Part shown: piece by piece, positions 44,429 to 56,344 of the stretch | How the letters are laid out: each line of letters starts with the position of its first letter | How positions within the stretch are numbered: position 1 is the first letter of the stretch | Assembly (NCBI GenBank): GCA_003024175.1 | Contig: MDYQ01000004.1 | Coordinates: 186,001-250,000, forward strand | Direction of reading: 5' to 3' | Length of the DNA stretch: 64,000 nt | Source of the DNA: Planoprotostelium fungivorum | Lineage: Eukaryota > Evosea > Variosea > Cavosteliida > Cavosteliaceae | Position numbers and translations under genes: made by a program | Notes under the pieces: generated by a model | Databases searched by the model: none | Seen by the model: the letters and a program-made list of their open reading frames with translations, nothing else | What the model was told of the DNA's origin: nothing

Positions 44429-45063
44429 ATGCGTACCGATTCCCCACATCATGGAGGTAGAAGAGATGCGAGATCTCATCTTTGGGTGCATACGACGTCG
44501 AATACACGATTGCTCATTGAAATAGGTTCGTCTTCAGGGGTCATGCGAAGTCTGATTCCTTCACCAGACAACAATGCAGCTGCAGGGTGACATCTGCCGG
44601 TATCACGTGGAGCACAAGTCAGATAGACCATACACTCAGGAAGACTGTCGAGCGAATTCAAACGCACAAGTGCAAGTCATTGGACCACCTGAGAGTGTGG
44701 AAGAACATCCGACAATGCTCGTCCTGTTTCAGACAGACGGCCGACCGTCTGTATGCCTTTGATTCCTTTCACTATTTAGCTGCCGTCTTTCGATCCGATC
44801 AAGCAGCCATATCATTCTTCTTATCTCGATTGGAGATCGACGTAAACCTACCCATTGCTCTTCTTTACCCATGCTGGAAGGGAGACGAAGCAACGGTGCG
44901 ACTTCTCTTGTCCAGCAAGAGGATCACGATGTGGAGGAGCAGTATCATCCGATTTGACCCTTGGATCGTCACGACGTCGAGACGAGTGAAGGAGATATTG
45001 GATCACCACGTGCCACACGCGAAGAAGGGTGTATGTCAAGAGTGTTACTGTGAAGAGAGGTGA
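44429..45063 (+). CDS. Hypothetical protein, possibly ankyrin-like
   Basis: The ATG at 44429 opens a frame that, after removal of a 54-nt intron (about 44588-44641), continues without break to the TGA at 45061-45063, about 190 residues. The middle part (FDSFHYLAAVFRSDQAAISF, then GDEATVRLLLSSKRI) has the spacing of degenerate ankyrin repeats, as in the many F-box/ankyrin-type proteins of amoebae, but the consensus is weak. It ends with a Cys-rich tail (CQECYCEER). No function is assigned. An alternative first exon starting MEVEEMRDLIFGCIRRRI overlaps in another frame. AATAAA follows the stop closely. Confidence 0.45.
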
Positions 45064-45614
45064 TGATGTGTAAAGGCAATAAATATGTATCAAATCAGTT
45101 TCTTCTCTGTTTATATTTTAGTACCCACGAGGTGTATGCCGTTTAGTGATGAGTGGGGCTTGAACACGCCAGATTGGTCCATTCTTCAGCCTCAGCAGAT
45201 ACATTATCCGAAGTAAAGGAGGGTCACCTTGACACCATCTACTCACTAGCGACCGAACGAGTTCGCATAGTCCAGCCCTCCACCCTTAAGATAAACTTGA
45301 ATTGACGGTTTCACTACGAGAGAGTGTCTATCACATCATGGAGACTGATACTGAGATGAAGTGAAGAGCGTGTCGACGGAGCCCTCCATGTGAAAGTGGA
45401 GAAGCTGTGGGATGTTGGGCCCCTGAATGGAGCAGATTGCGGAGCATTGTGGGAAGAGTTCCCACGAGATTGGATAGCTTAGAGAATTCGATGAGATGTC
45501 GCATTTCCTCAATCACAAGACAGATCCGAATTCACCTTCTCTCCCATCCATATCATTGATTCTCACCTCTCCATCTAAATACTAATAAAGAAGACGAATT
45601 GAACAAGTTCATGT
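45064..45614. other. Intergenic, nothing recognised
   Basis: It lies between convergent genes. Short ORFs show no domain and there is no RNA gene or repeat that I can see. Confidence 0.3.
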
Positions 45615-48600
45615 CTATTCCTTTGTGATGCAGTTCTTGCAGAGAGCAGCTCCGTGCTTCTCAAAGAAACCAGAGGCGAAACTTCCCTTGCAGTTCTTAC
45701 ACACGAAGCAGGCTTGATGCCACTCCTGAGGTTCATTAGAACTTGTGCGATCGTGCGTCTCCTTTCACCTTGTTCATTGCCTTTAAGAATGGACCTGCGA
45801 TAGGCTGCCCACAGCCACCGCACGTCTTTGCATTCAATTTGGCATAATCTTCTCTACAGTACAATTTTCCATCCTGTTCATCATCAGATCTTCCATCACC
45901 AAGATGACATGTCGTGTGGTATCACCTTCGTGTTGAACTCTCCCTGTAAGGCTTTGCCACACTGAGAACAAGCGAAACACTCCTCGTGCCAGTTGTTGTT
46001 GGCAGCTCTGATGCCTCCATCTTCGATCTTCTTCTTACAACCAGCACACTCGGGTGCATCATCATCGTCCGACTCTTCTTTCTCTTGCGCTTTCCTTTTC
46101 TACATTCAGATCCGAATTCTATTTATCCTCTTCTCGCCACGACATGATGATGTCGATGATGGAAGATGAAGAGTCCTCACTTTTTCGCTGCGTTTTCTCT
46201 CTCTGCTCGAAGTCTGGCCTGCTCTTCTTCCAACATCTTCTTGATCTCAGCGTCAGCTATAGCCTTCTTCTCCGCCGCGATCCTCCTCCTCTCTTCTTCG
46301 TCCCTTCTCTCCTTCTCCAACTGGGCCACCTTCGCTCTCTCCTCCTCCAGCTGTTTGTGATTCTCGGCCAACATCTTGTCTCTCTCGATCTCCCTCTCCC
46401 TCATGATCCTCTGATTCTTCTCGTTCTCTTCTTTCAATTCGATCTTCTCTTTCTCTCTGTGGAGGGTGAGCAGAGGTGATGTCAACACAAACTCACTCTC
46501 TCTGTTTCGTGATCTCTGCATTGGACATCTTCTCCTTGTCTTCTCTCTCTTTCCTCTCCTTGTCTTCCTTCTGCTGTCTCACTTGTTCTTCTTGTTTCTT
46601 CTTCACTTCGATCATCTGAATGGTATGAGATATAAGTCGATGGAGAATGAAACTCACGCTCTGTCTGTCCCTCTCTCTGTCGCTCGTCTCTTGTTCCTTC
46701 TTCTCCTGCATTTCTTTCTGTTGCTGATCTTCGTAATTCCTCTTCTCTTCTTCCACCTTCTATCGTCTCCGTCAGATCATGATGACACGCGTGATGATGG
46801 ATGAGACGATGATGACGATCGTGTCTCACCTGGAAGAGTCCCTCACAGTCCAGCATGAACATCTGCACGATGGTGTAGACGTACTTGTAATCGGAAGTAT
46901 CAAACGGATCTGCGTTCTTCTTCCCCATCAGTCCTGGACCAAAGATGATACTGCACTCTTCAATTTCCATGAAAAGATAGACGAACGATTTCACCTCAGA
47001 TTCGAAGGTTGCATCTTGTTCTTATCTGCATTCTTCGAGACTAACACCAACATGCGAACGATCATGTCCAAATGAAATCGATTGAACATGGGCAACCTGG
47101 GCAGCAGCTCCCTCGCCGATCGAAGTGCCTCCAACTTGTCCTCCTTCTCTGTGACGTCATCAGTTTCGTATGACGTCATCGTGACGTGTAGTGACGTCAT
47201 CACACTCACTTGCCACTTGAATCCAATCGTCATAGTGCTGGAAGGTGAGGAGTGGCTCGGGTAATTCTCTCAGCCACAATTTGAGCAGACCTGCCACCGC
47301 ATTGATGTCTACCCCCTTCCATTCTGGGTCTTTTCCTCGGTCGATCTGAGATGTCGTCAGTGGAAGTTGAGATGTCATGATGTCCCACCAGGTTTTTCGT
47401 TTCTTCCATGTAGGTTGCGCTGCCGGATAAACGGAACAATCCCTCGTTGTTGATACCTGATCTACAATCAGCCAACATCGTGAGATTTCAGTGAAGTCAC
47501 CGTTGTTCAGTATGTACGTAACCATCTTTTCGATGACAGGTAACACGGCGTGTCCCTTGTTACCAGGCTGACTCATCACCGTATCCAACGCCACCCCGTA
47601 CACTGTCACACTTCATTACACTTCCTCGTTGTAGATGCACCCACCCTTCTTGGCCTGAGAATCCACGATGGCTGATTGTAGAGCCTTCATCCACTCCATC
47701 TTATCGAAATTCGTCAACGCCCCCACATTCATCGACAATTTATCGTTGGCCACGATGTGAAATGCATTCTTCATGCCTGGCAACGTCAGCGACACGTAAA
47801 GAGGTGACAGACACTCCACCTTGTATCTCGATGTCCGTGTTGACGACTTGCATGTTGTTCGTGTAGAAGTGACCCTTGTAGATGTACGTGTCGTTTCCCA
47901 GGGCAACGTCCATGCGAGAGGATCTCATGGCGGCCATTCGATCGGTGATGGTGGCCTGGATGATGTCACGTGACGAATCGTGACGTCATCACACCTTGGA
48001 TGCGTAGATGAACAAATCGTTAAAGAGGAAGACGTAGTAGTTGGTGACCTTCTGTCCCTCTCTTCCCTTGTCTTCCAGTATCATCAAAGGACCCTCTCGT
48101 ATGTACTTTCGATCCGTGTCCAGCAGCTCGTCCTGGTCGAGTCAGGTACGTAAATACGTACGGTACGTACCTGGAATCCGGACAACCGCTTCTGTACGTT
48201 CATGACGTCCGTGAGAGATCCGGCCTTGCCTCCCGTCTCCTTTAACTTGTCGTTCAGTTCGGTCAGTTTGTGTAAGACTTCGTCCAATTGAGAAAATTCT
48301 GCATCCGTGGTCGGTGTAGACACCAACATCTCCTGCTCGGCCGTCAACATCGCGCGAATTTGGCCCGGACCGTGTCGACGTACCTCTAACCAGATCTCGT
48401 ACTGCTGCAGCCGAGTGCTGATGGATTCATAGAAGGCATCGAGTGGCTTCTCGTTCTTCTCTGTTGATTTGAGTGCTGTTGAGACGGTCTTGTTCTGTCT
48501 CTTGAGCTGATCGTAACGATCTAGAGAGATGGCGTAGTTGTTCATAAACTGTAAATACACTTGGAAGGCACTCTCCTTTTTGACGTTAGTTCGTTGGCGG

Positions 48601-50199
48601 GTTGTAGACGGTCACCTTGGCTCGGAATATGCTCGCGACGGAAATGGCGGGAAAAGCGTCGGAGGCCTTGTCCAATTCGGTGAAAAGTTTGTTGTGAAGG
48701 TTGTACAGTTCATCGATGTGGGCAAAGATGACGTTGACATCCTGCGGAAATTCAATCGAAATTTCATCATTCTCCCACCTCCTCGGCCACTTTGTTCTTC
48801 GGGTCTTTTGACAATTTCGTCAGGGTGGCGTGGTACTCCTGATGACGTCATCACACGTCATCGCATTTCGTTACCTCTTTGATGACTTTGAGGCCGTTCA
48901 GATAGCCCCTCTCTGTTCTGACGATAGTCTGCAGTGTCCTCTGCTTCTTCTGAAAGTCTAATTTTGGATCGTTCTCGATCGGTTGTTCTTCTTCACTGAC
49001 GACGGCCCTCTCTGCACTCTTTGACATCTCGAGGTTTTTTCCCACTGAAATCTCCGTCACATTTCGGACGTACAGATCGGGTACGGCCCACCCTTCTTCG
49101 CTCTCGGCTGTAAGACTCTCTCGAGGGCCACGCCAGGGTGTTCCCGCTCGAATTCTGACATCTTGTCGTCGATGTACTCCCTGTACTCTTGCAATTCGGG
49201 TAAGAGGGCGGACAATTTGGTTGCCATGGAATCGTAATACTCCTGCTGGGCTTCGAGGTAATAGACCAGACGAGCCAAGATCTACGACGAGTGAGTGTGA
49301 CGTGGCGTGACGTCATCGCACCTCGAAATTGATCTTGCTGTTTGCGCTGGTGAGTGCTTCGATGGTTTCCTTCTCTGTGGCCTGGAAATTCTGCTTGGCC
49401 GCATCTCTCTCGCTTTCGGCCTGTCGATTCGTCAGATGTGATGATGAGACGGATGATCGTGATGGAGGCACAGATGACATCGCTCACCTCGGAGACTTTG
49501 GCGGTGTTGACTTTGGATTTTTCACCCATCTTCTTCAGTTTGTCCTCTAATTCCTCCAGAGTAACTTTGGTCTTCTCGTATTTCGGTTCGAGAGCCTGCA
49601 GTTGGATGAGATAGATTTGTGAATGACATGCTCACCAGCGCATCTTTGATCTCTCCCCCGACCATCTTTTTGATGGGGTTTGTGACTGCCGTGTTGATGC
49701 TGTTGATCTGTGATCGCATGAGAAGGGTTAGAGACGAAGAATTACCATGTCCATACGAGCATCCTCGATCGTTCTCTGAGATTCAAACATCCTCACGACA
49801 CAGTGAGCTGACTGCGATCAACTTCAAAGGGGCGTATAGAGTCTCACCCAATGGTGAGTTGGCGTTCATCTCTGACATGTTTTGAGAGTATCTTCTGAGG
49901 GTGTCGGCGAGATTTCTCCCGACCTCGGTCAGGGAGTTGGACGCCTGAGTCGTAATCAATCGAGAGGGTCGATGTGATAACATGACGGACACACCTTGCC
50001 CTGCTCCTCTAATTGTTGTTGGAGGTCTCTCAATTGAACCTTGCTGAGGTTGAGCTCCTGTATGGGTGAGACGAATCGTGACGACGTCACTCACTGCCGC
50101 CTGTTGTTTGACTCCATCCGATCCACTCATCTTTTCGTGTAACTTCTGTTGCTGTGATGAACTAGAATCGGCCTTCCAGGCCGCCGTCAACTTCTTCAT
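45615..50199 (-). CDS. BAR-RhoGEF-PH-RhoGAP-coiled coil-LIM multidomain protein
   Basis: One continuous spliced frame of roughly 1,150 residues and about 20 introns. The order is: a BAR-type helical domain (SLTEVGRNLADTLRRYSQN; LARLVYYLEAQQEYYDSMAT); a Dbl-homology RhoGEF domain (LQTIVRTERGYLNGLKVIKE; VYLQFMNNYAISLDRYDQL); a PH domain (GREGQKVTNYYVFLFNDLF; KNAFHIVANDK...FDKMEWMKAL); a RhoGAP domain with arginine finger (NNEGLFRLSGSATYME; LKLWLRELPEPLLTF; NLSIIFGPGLM); a charged coiled coil; and two LIM zinc fingers (CAGCKKKIEDGG...CFACSQCG; CGGCGQPIAGPF...CFVCKNCKGSF) ending CKNCITKE. BAR senses curved membrane, DH-PH loads Rho GTPases, RhoGAP turns them off, and LIM binds cytoskeletal partners. 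It starts 75 bases from the next divergent gene. Confidence 0.88.
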
Positions 50200-50273
50200 G
50201 TTGTTGTCCTTGTGAAATATTGGAAGCGCAAATCTTGGTCATTGCATTGTAGATTCGAATATAGAAAGATATT

Positions 50274-53205
50274 TTGGGTTTGCTGAATCGAATCGATCAC
50301 CTCTATGCTTGTTATGCGGACACTGAGAGAGATCCACACAGACACAGAGATCACTGTCTGCTTGGTACAGTATTTCATCCCCTCTACAACCTACCGAGAG
50401 ACAAAAATCCGCTATTTATAGCAAGCCTCTGTGATGAAAGGTTGCTGTCAGTGATGATCGCCGCAGAGTACATCACAGACATATTCATCGCCCAATGCAA
50501 GGATACGGGCGACCGACCGAAGAAAGATGATGCGGCAGCTTTCAAAAAACTGGTCCAACAGCGATGCCGCGATGGTGTCTTCGAGCTGAGAGAGAATCGG
50601 TGAGAACCCGTCGTTAGCGTCTTCCATTCACGGTATCTCGAGTGGCTGATTGTCCACAGATTGGGACCCATCGCAGCCGCAGCGATTAGTAAGGTGCTGA
50701 AGAATAACAATCAAGTACGCACTTTGAACCTGCAGGCGAATAGTGAGATCTCATGTGACGGACGGACGCTCACAGAGGATAGTGATCAAAGATAACGGTG
50801 CCATGGCCATCGTGGAACTATTATTGTCTCCTCAGTGTTTCATATCTGAGCTGAACTTGGCATGCAATGACATCTGGGATGATGGAGGAAAATCCATCGG
50901 GGATGCTTTGAAGATGAATAAGACGGTGAGTATCCACATATTTCATCAAGATCGCAAAAATTGAAACATCCCAGCTTCAAGTACTAGAATTAGGTACATC
51001 GAAACCTCAGACACTTTGGCACGACAACAAACTGGGATACGAAGCAGCGATCGCCATTTCTGAGGTCGGTCCCCTTCTTTACATCCATCTCAGCATCATC
51101 ATTAGGGTCTGGAGAAGAACGAGTCTCTCACATATCTCGGTCTGAATCGTAACGTGGTGGGTCAGACGACCACGAGAGGATCGGATGCCATCGCCAGAAT
51201 GCTCCGAATGAACAAATCTCTGTCGACATTACTCCTGTCCGACAACCATCTGTCGACGCGAGGTGGTATCACCATCGTGGAGTCGATGAACTACAACGAT
51301 CAGCTCAAACACGTCGACTTGTCCAACAATAATATGGGGCCCGAAGTGGGTATGGCTGTGGCACAAGTGATCAACAGCCGCGGCAACATCTCCTTCCTCA
51401 ATCTATCCCACAACAAATTGGGCTCGAGAGGAGTCAGTGCCATTGGAGAGGCTCTCAAACTCAACCAAGGCATCGTGACCATCAATCTATCTCACAACAA
51501 CATGGGTGATTGGGGAGCCACGTCGATCGCAGAGGCCTTGTCGATCAATTCGACGATTTCGACCATCAACATCAGTGGAAACAACATAGGAGTGAGTCGA
51601 TTGAAGAGATGAAATCATCTCATCTGATTCAGCCCAATGGTGGTCTCGCCGTGGTGCACAGCCTGGTGGAGCATCCGATGCTGGTGAATCTCAGTATGGG
51701 AGTCAACAACTTGGGAAATGACGTCATCATCGAGTTAGCAAAGAGATTCAGCCAGTGAGAAGAATGGATGTAAAATTTCGTCGTTGATTATAACAGATCT
51801 GCGATGTCAATACAGACTTTGGATCTCAGTTCGTCAAAGATCAGCGAAGACGGAGGTGACGGTGTTGTCACCGTTAAAATGAATTCACTCTCTCAGGTAT
51901 CGCCCTCGCTCGTTCATTAGAGAAGAATGATGTGATGATCAACCTGAAATTAGACGACAACTTTTTATCAGAAAGCGCAGGGAGGTCCATGTGCGAGCAT
52001 TTCATGGAAAACCAAAAGTTGATCTCCATTCACCTGAGAGGGAATCAATTGAACCATTCCACCTTACAGAAGATCAAGTCCCTGTGCAATCGAAATCGGT
52101 TGCTGAAGAAGGTGAGGGTGATGGGGTACCGAGACTGACGCAGCGCAGAATCAACAAGTCGCACCTCTGAAAGAGGAGATCCTCCGGCTGAAAGAAGAGA
52201 AGGTGAAGACGATAGAGGGTGGTTGTATCTGACGAAGTGCAGACGAGGCTGCCTGCAAAGGAGGCAGAACTAGAGGCTCAGTCCGAGGCAGTGATCAGCG
52301 CACAAAGAGTCATCAAGACTACAGGTGAACATCTTCGAGTCACGATCATTCTAATACGGCATAGAGCAGCAGATATCTCAGGTCAAAGAGGATACGCAGT
52401 CAGAAGTGAAGCAGCTGTTGAAGAAATTGGCCGAAGTTCAGACGCAACTGAAAGACGAGAGGGCGAAACTGAAAGATAGAGAGGAAGACATGGAGAAGAT
52501 GCAGGAAGATTACGACGGCAAGATCAAAGAACTACAAGCCACGCTGGCCACGGAACAGACTCTGAAGGCACAATTGGAAGCACAGCTGGAAGAACAGAAC
52601 ACATTGAGCAATGATTGGAGTAAGAATCACGAACATAAGATAGAGTGAGTCCACATGAAGGTGTGCGATGAGATGACTGACACTTGTCCAGGGAGATACG
52701 TAGGGGCATCGAGAAGGCCAGAGAAGAGACGGCCGAACTGAGAGAGAAGGAGAAGAACGTTCTCGAAGAACTAGAGATCTTGAGGGAAGAAGAGAGACAG
52801 CTCCAACAGAAGAGAAAGAAGACAGCCTTACCCTCCAAGAAGAACAACAAGGACAAGTCACCTTCGAACGATATTCGAAAGAACCTCTCTACGGTCTCCC
52901 AATTCTCAGCGAAACCAAAGACACCTGCGGCTCCTGCAAAGGTTCCAACACCGAAGCAGTTGAAACCTCTTCCCATCAAATTAGAGGTGCCAGGGGCAAC
53001 GAAGAAGACAAAGAAGAAAAAGTCAAGCGAGAAGGACAAGGCGAAGGAGGACAAGGAAGAAGATCATCCCACCCTGTCCATCGAGCAGGTGGCCGCAGAG
53101 ATGGACACGGCCGAGCTCTTGAAGCCACCGACCATCGAAGTCAACGATGAGGAAGAAGAAGATGATGATGTCTTTGGGGAACTGAATCAGTTCGTCCCCA
53201 CATAA
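50274..53205 (+). CDS. RI-type leucine-rich-repeat protein with C-terminal coiled coil
   Basis: It has about 700 residues in about twelve exons. The N-terminal part is helical and basic. It is followed by some ten ribonuclease-inhibitor-like LRRs of 28 residues (IARMLRMNKSLSTLLLSDNH; VAQVINSRGNISFLNLSHNK; IAEALSINSTISTINISGNN). Next is a long coiled coil (VKQLLKKLAEVQTQLKDERA; EKEKNVLEELEILREEERQL), a Lys/Pro-rich linker and an acidic end (EEEEDDDVFGELNQFVPT). This plan suits a scaffold that binds a GTPase-cycle or cytoskeletal partner. The family is not named. No in-frame ATG is found at the 5' edge of the first exon, so 50274 is approximate and a 5' exon or a later ATG (about 50452) is possible. 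Its stop is only 24 bases from the stop of the opposite gene. Confidence 0.72.
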
Positions 53206-53229
53206 AGGATTGTAGAACGAGAACATTTT

Positions 53230-54561
53230 TTATCCGATGGGAAGTTGGTTGAATATCTTCTCTTTTCTGTTCTTCGCGTCTTTGTATGCCTTCATGACTT
53301 TGCCTCTCAACAGTTCCATCCTCTGTTGCTCTGCGACGAGTCTGGGGTCTAACTCTTGCTCTCTCTTCCGTTTTGTCTTCTCTCTCTGCTTCTCCGCCTT
53401 CTCAACTGCTCATCGTCATCACACGTGAAGAGGGTGGATCTCACCCTCGTCGGCATTCTTCCATTTGAACCCCGATCCTTGCAGTCTGTTCTCTTCTTCT
53501 TCGACAACTTCTTGCTTCTTCTGTGTGTTCTGTTCACTCGTCAGGAGGTGAAGTTGCATCGAATGGTTTCACCTTCTTTCTCTTTGGTAACACGGACAGT
53601 ATGGGAGGCTTCTGTGCCACTTCACCGAATTCCACTTGGTCTCTTCTCAATTCGAACGATTTCATCCTCTCCTCTTTCGTCTCTCTTCTCATCTGACATG
53701 CAATGAGTCATCGTGATGAGGTAAGAACGGACCTCATCTTCGTTGTCTTCGTCCGAATCGCTGCTGTCTCCTCCTCCTTGTTGTTGGTTCAGCTTGCCGT
53801 ACTTCTTTTCGATTCTCTGTTTCTTCCTCTTGTCGTAGAAGGCCAATTTTTTCTTCTTCTTGTTGGTCAGTTCTGTCTCTTCGGGGGCATTTTGCATCAC
53901 TGTCTGTCATCAGTCTCATCGGCAGCGTGGATGATCGTCTATATCTGATGGATGATGAGTTCACCTCTTCTGGCGTCTTTCGTGGCGTACTTGATTCTCT
54001 TTTCAAATCTCTCCATAGATTCACCCGTGTAGGGCTTCATGTTGGCAATCTGGAGTTGAATGACTCGATGTCATCACTGATGAAGGCAAAGAAAAACTCA
54101 CTTTAGCAATTTGTTTGCCCGCGACACTATATCTTCCCTGTACATAGTTGGTGATGAAGAATTACGGGTGAGGACTCACATCAGAATGAGCGTATACACC
54201 TTCTTCGGGTACTACTTTCTCCTTCTTTTTCTTCGGTTTCGGCCCAGCTGTATCTATGAGATCGATGGTATCGATCAAACAAGACAATCACCTTCGACAC
54301 GTTTCGTAAGCTTGATCATCTCTGTGAATTTTCGAGGTAGCTAGTGCTGTGCTTTAGCACAGTAATGCATCTCATAAAATCTCGCACCTTCTCATCATCT
54401 CCTTTTGAAATGGTGGGGTCTTTGTCCGCCTCTAGAAACGATCAGATGATCAATAGATGATGGGAAAGTTACGAACCGGAAGCAGCTCTCGCTTTAGCGC
54501 TGAACGGATCGACTGACTTCAACTTGGGTCGTCCCTTACTCTTACTCTTGAGCCTGGCCAT
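53230..54561 (-). CDS. CCDC137-like basic nucleolar-type protein
   Basis: It has about 280 residues in seven or more exons. The start ATG at 54561 gives MARLKSKSKGRPKLKSVDPF. The conserved features are KPYTGESMERFEKRIKYATK, the basic stretch KKKKLAFYDKRKKQRIEKKY, an acidic run (DSDEDNEDE), RRDQVEFGEVAQKPPILSVL and the C-terminal helix VAEQQRMELLRGKVMKAYKD. The F-GEV-x-x-PP motif and the terminal R-x-x-V-x-x-AYK helix are those of CCDC137-type proteins, which associate with nucleoli and chromosome surfaces in animals. No enzymatic motif is present. The 3' end is tail to tail with the LRR gene. Confidence 0.65.
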
Positions 54562-55040
54562 GTTTTTGCGATGTGATGTGATGTGATCTCTCAGAAAAAA
54601 GAAAATTGAGAAATTTCTGGAATGTCAAGCTGACATCTCAAATTTGGTACAATTCAGCTCTGAGATGTTCACACCGATATATGCAACACCTTCTCGACCA
54701 GGTCGAGCGACCACCACCACACTTGCACAGTGTTTCCACTGAGATCGAACAACATGGACTTCAACAGATCTTTGACATCCTGGGACGGCATCACCATCAC
54801 TACCCTTTTGTGTCTCATTTAATTCTTCGGAAGCATCCAACTCAGCCCCTGACCCTGTCAGCCTCTGAGGCCCCAGCTCATCCATTATCGGATAGGGACA
54901 AACGGAGGCATCGGATTTCGGCCCGCGAGATCTCGCCGATCAAAGTCCTTCGAGGAACTTTCTTCCGCGGAGCAACAGTCGCAGTCTTCGAGCAAAGTTC
55001 GCAAATCAAGACATCGACCACCAGGTGCGAGAGTGACACC
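54562..55040. other. Region between CCDC137-like and Sec14 genes
   Basis: It holds both promoters. A plus-strand frame stays open from about 54606 into the Sec14 start but has no ATG-supported domain, so it is more likely leader sequence or an unspliced 5' exon. Confidence 0.3.
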
Positions 55041-56281
55041 ATGCACGAGAATATCAATCAGCTGTCTATATCTGCCTCAGACTCCACACTGAAGGCAACG
55101 CAACATGCAGAAGATGTTGCGGCACAACATGTGAGTTCGTAAGATGAGTTCGACAGGACTGATTGCATATAGAATGCAACTGTGGAGCGACAGACCTCGT
55201 TTTGTCACAGAGCCAATCTCACAGCCAAACAGATCGCAGTCCTAGAACAATTTCACAAAGACTTACAGCCCCATTTGAAAGAGGATTGGGAGGCGAAATG
55301 GACGAACGATGGCTGTCTTCTGAGGTAATCGATCACATATAATTCTGCATTTTCTTCGCACAGAACCCGAATTATCACGAATCAATGTACTAATAAGACA
55401 GCAGATATCTTCGTGCCAGAGATTATGACCTAAAGAAATCGATGTCTATGATTCTCAATACATTGGAGTGGAGAAGAGCAGTTAGACCAGACTCCATAAC
55501 GGCACAAGAAGTGGACTGTGAGATGAAGGTCAGTCATGACTCCTTTTTCCTCTTCACTCACCTTTTAATGCAGAATGGAGGCAAGCTTTACCGCTCAGGG
55601 AGGGATAAGACGGGAAGACCCATCATGTATCTGAAACCCGGTTACGATAACACGGGTGCTGAGGTGAAGACGATCATCATTCAACCCAATCGACGTCCAA
55701 GACTGACGACGAGCAGGTGAAGGAGATCAAGATCAAATACTTTATTTATATGATGGAGAAAGCGAGCATGGCTGCAGAGAAGATACCAGGTGAGAACCGA
55801 AGCATCCATCTTTCACAGTCGATCTCATTCGCATGAAGGTGTCGAGAAGGTCGTGTGGGTCGTCGATTATCAAGACCACAAGATCAAAGGAGGTCCAACA
55901 GGTGTCCCCGCCATCAAGGTGACTCATCATCCCTCTTAAGAGTCACATCGTCTGATGGAATCGCAGATCGCAAAGGAAGTCATCGGAATCGTTCAGAACC
56001 ATTATCCAGAGAGGCTGGGAGCCGCCTTCCTCTTCAACGCACCGTGGTACTGGCATGCCTTCTGGGGTGCCATCAGCCCGTTCGTGGATGAGACGACAAA
56101 GAGCAAGATCCACATGATGAAGGATCTGAAGAAGAGCAACCCACTGGCCGAGGTAGCAGACGGCATGCAATACGAGAAGGTATACGGAGGAGAGAGCGAC
56201 TACCAATGGAACTACGAGAGAGACCATCTGAAAGAGGATACAGAGTTTCCTCCATGCTCTCGTCCAAATGGTTCGCAATAA
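55041..56281 (+). CDS. CRAL-TRIO (Sec14-like) lipid-transfer protein
   Basis: It has about 290 residues in seven exons. After a short N-terminus (MHENINQLSISASDSTLKAT) come the CRAL-TRIO N helices (KQIAVLEQFHKDLQPHLKED; LLRYLRARDYDLKKSMSMIL; TLEWRRAVRPDSI) and the lipid-binding lobe (YRSGRDKTGRPIMYLKPGYD; EKVVWVVDYQDHKIKG; EVIGIVQNHYPERLGAAFLF; NAPWYWHAFWGAISPFVDET). Dispensing of phosphatidylinositol or other lipids between membranes is the family role. The ligand is not evident. It is a cytosolic protein without a signal peptide. The start ATG at 55041 is the first after a stop-free leader. The stop TAA is inside AATAAA, with 63 bases to the opposite gene's stop. Confidence 0.87.
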
Positions 56282-56344
56282 ATGTTTAGAGTTCGAGCGC
56301 TGAGTGGAAATGAGTGGCGTTCTGATGTCTCATGTCGATGTCAT

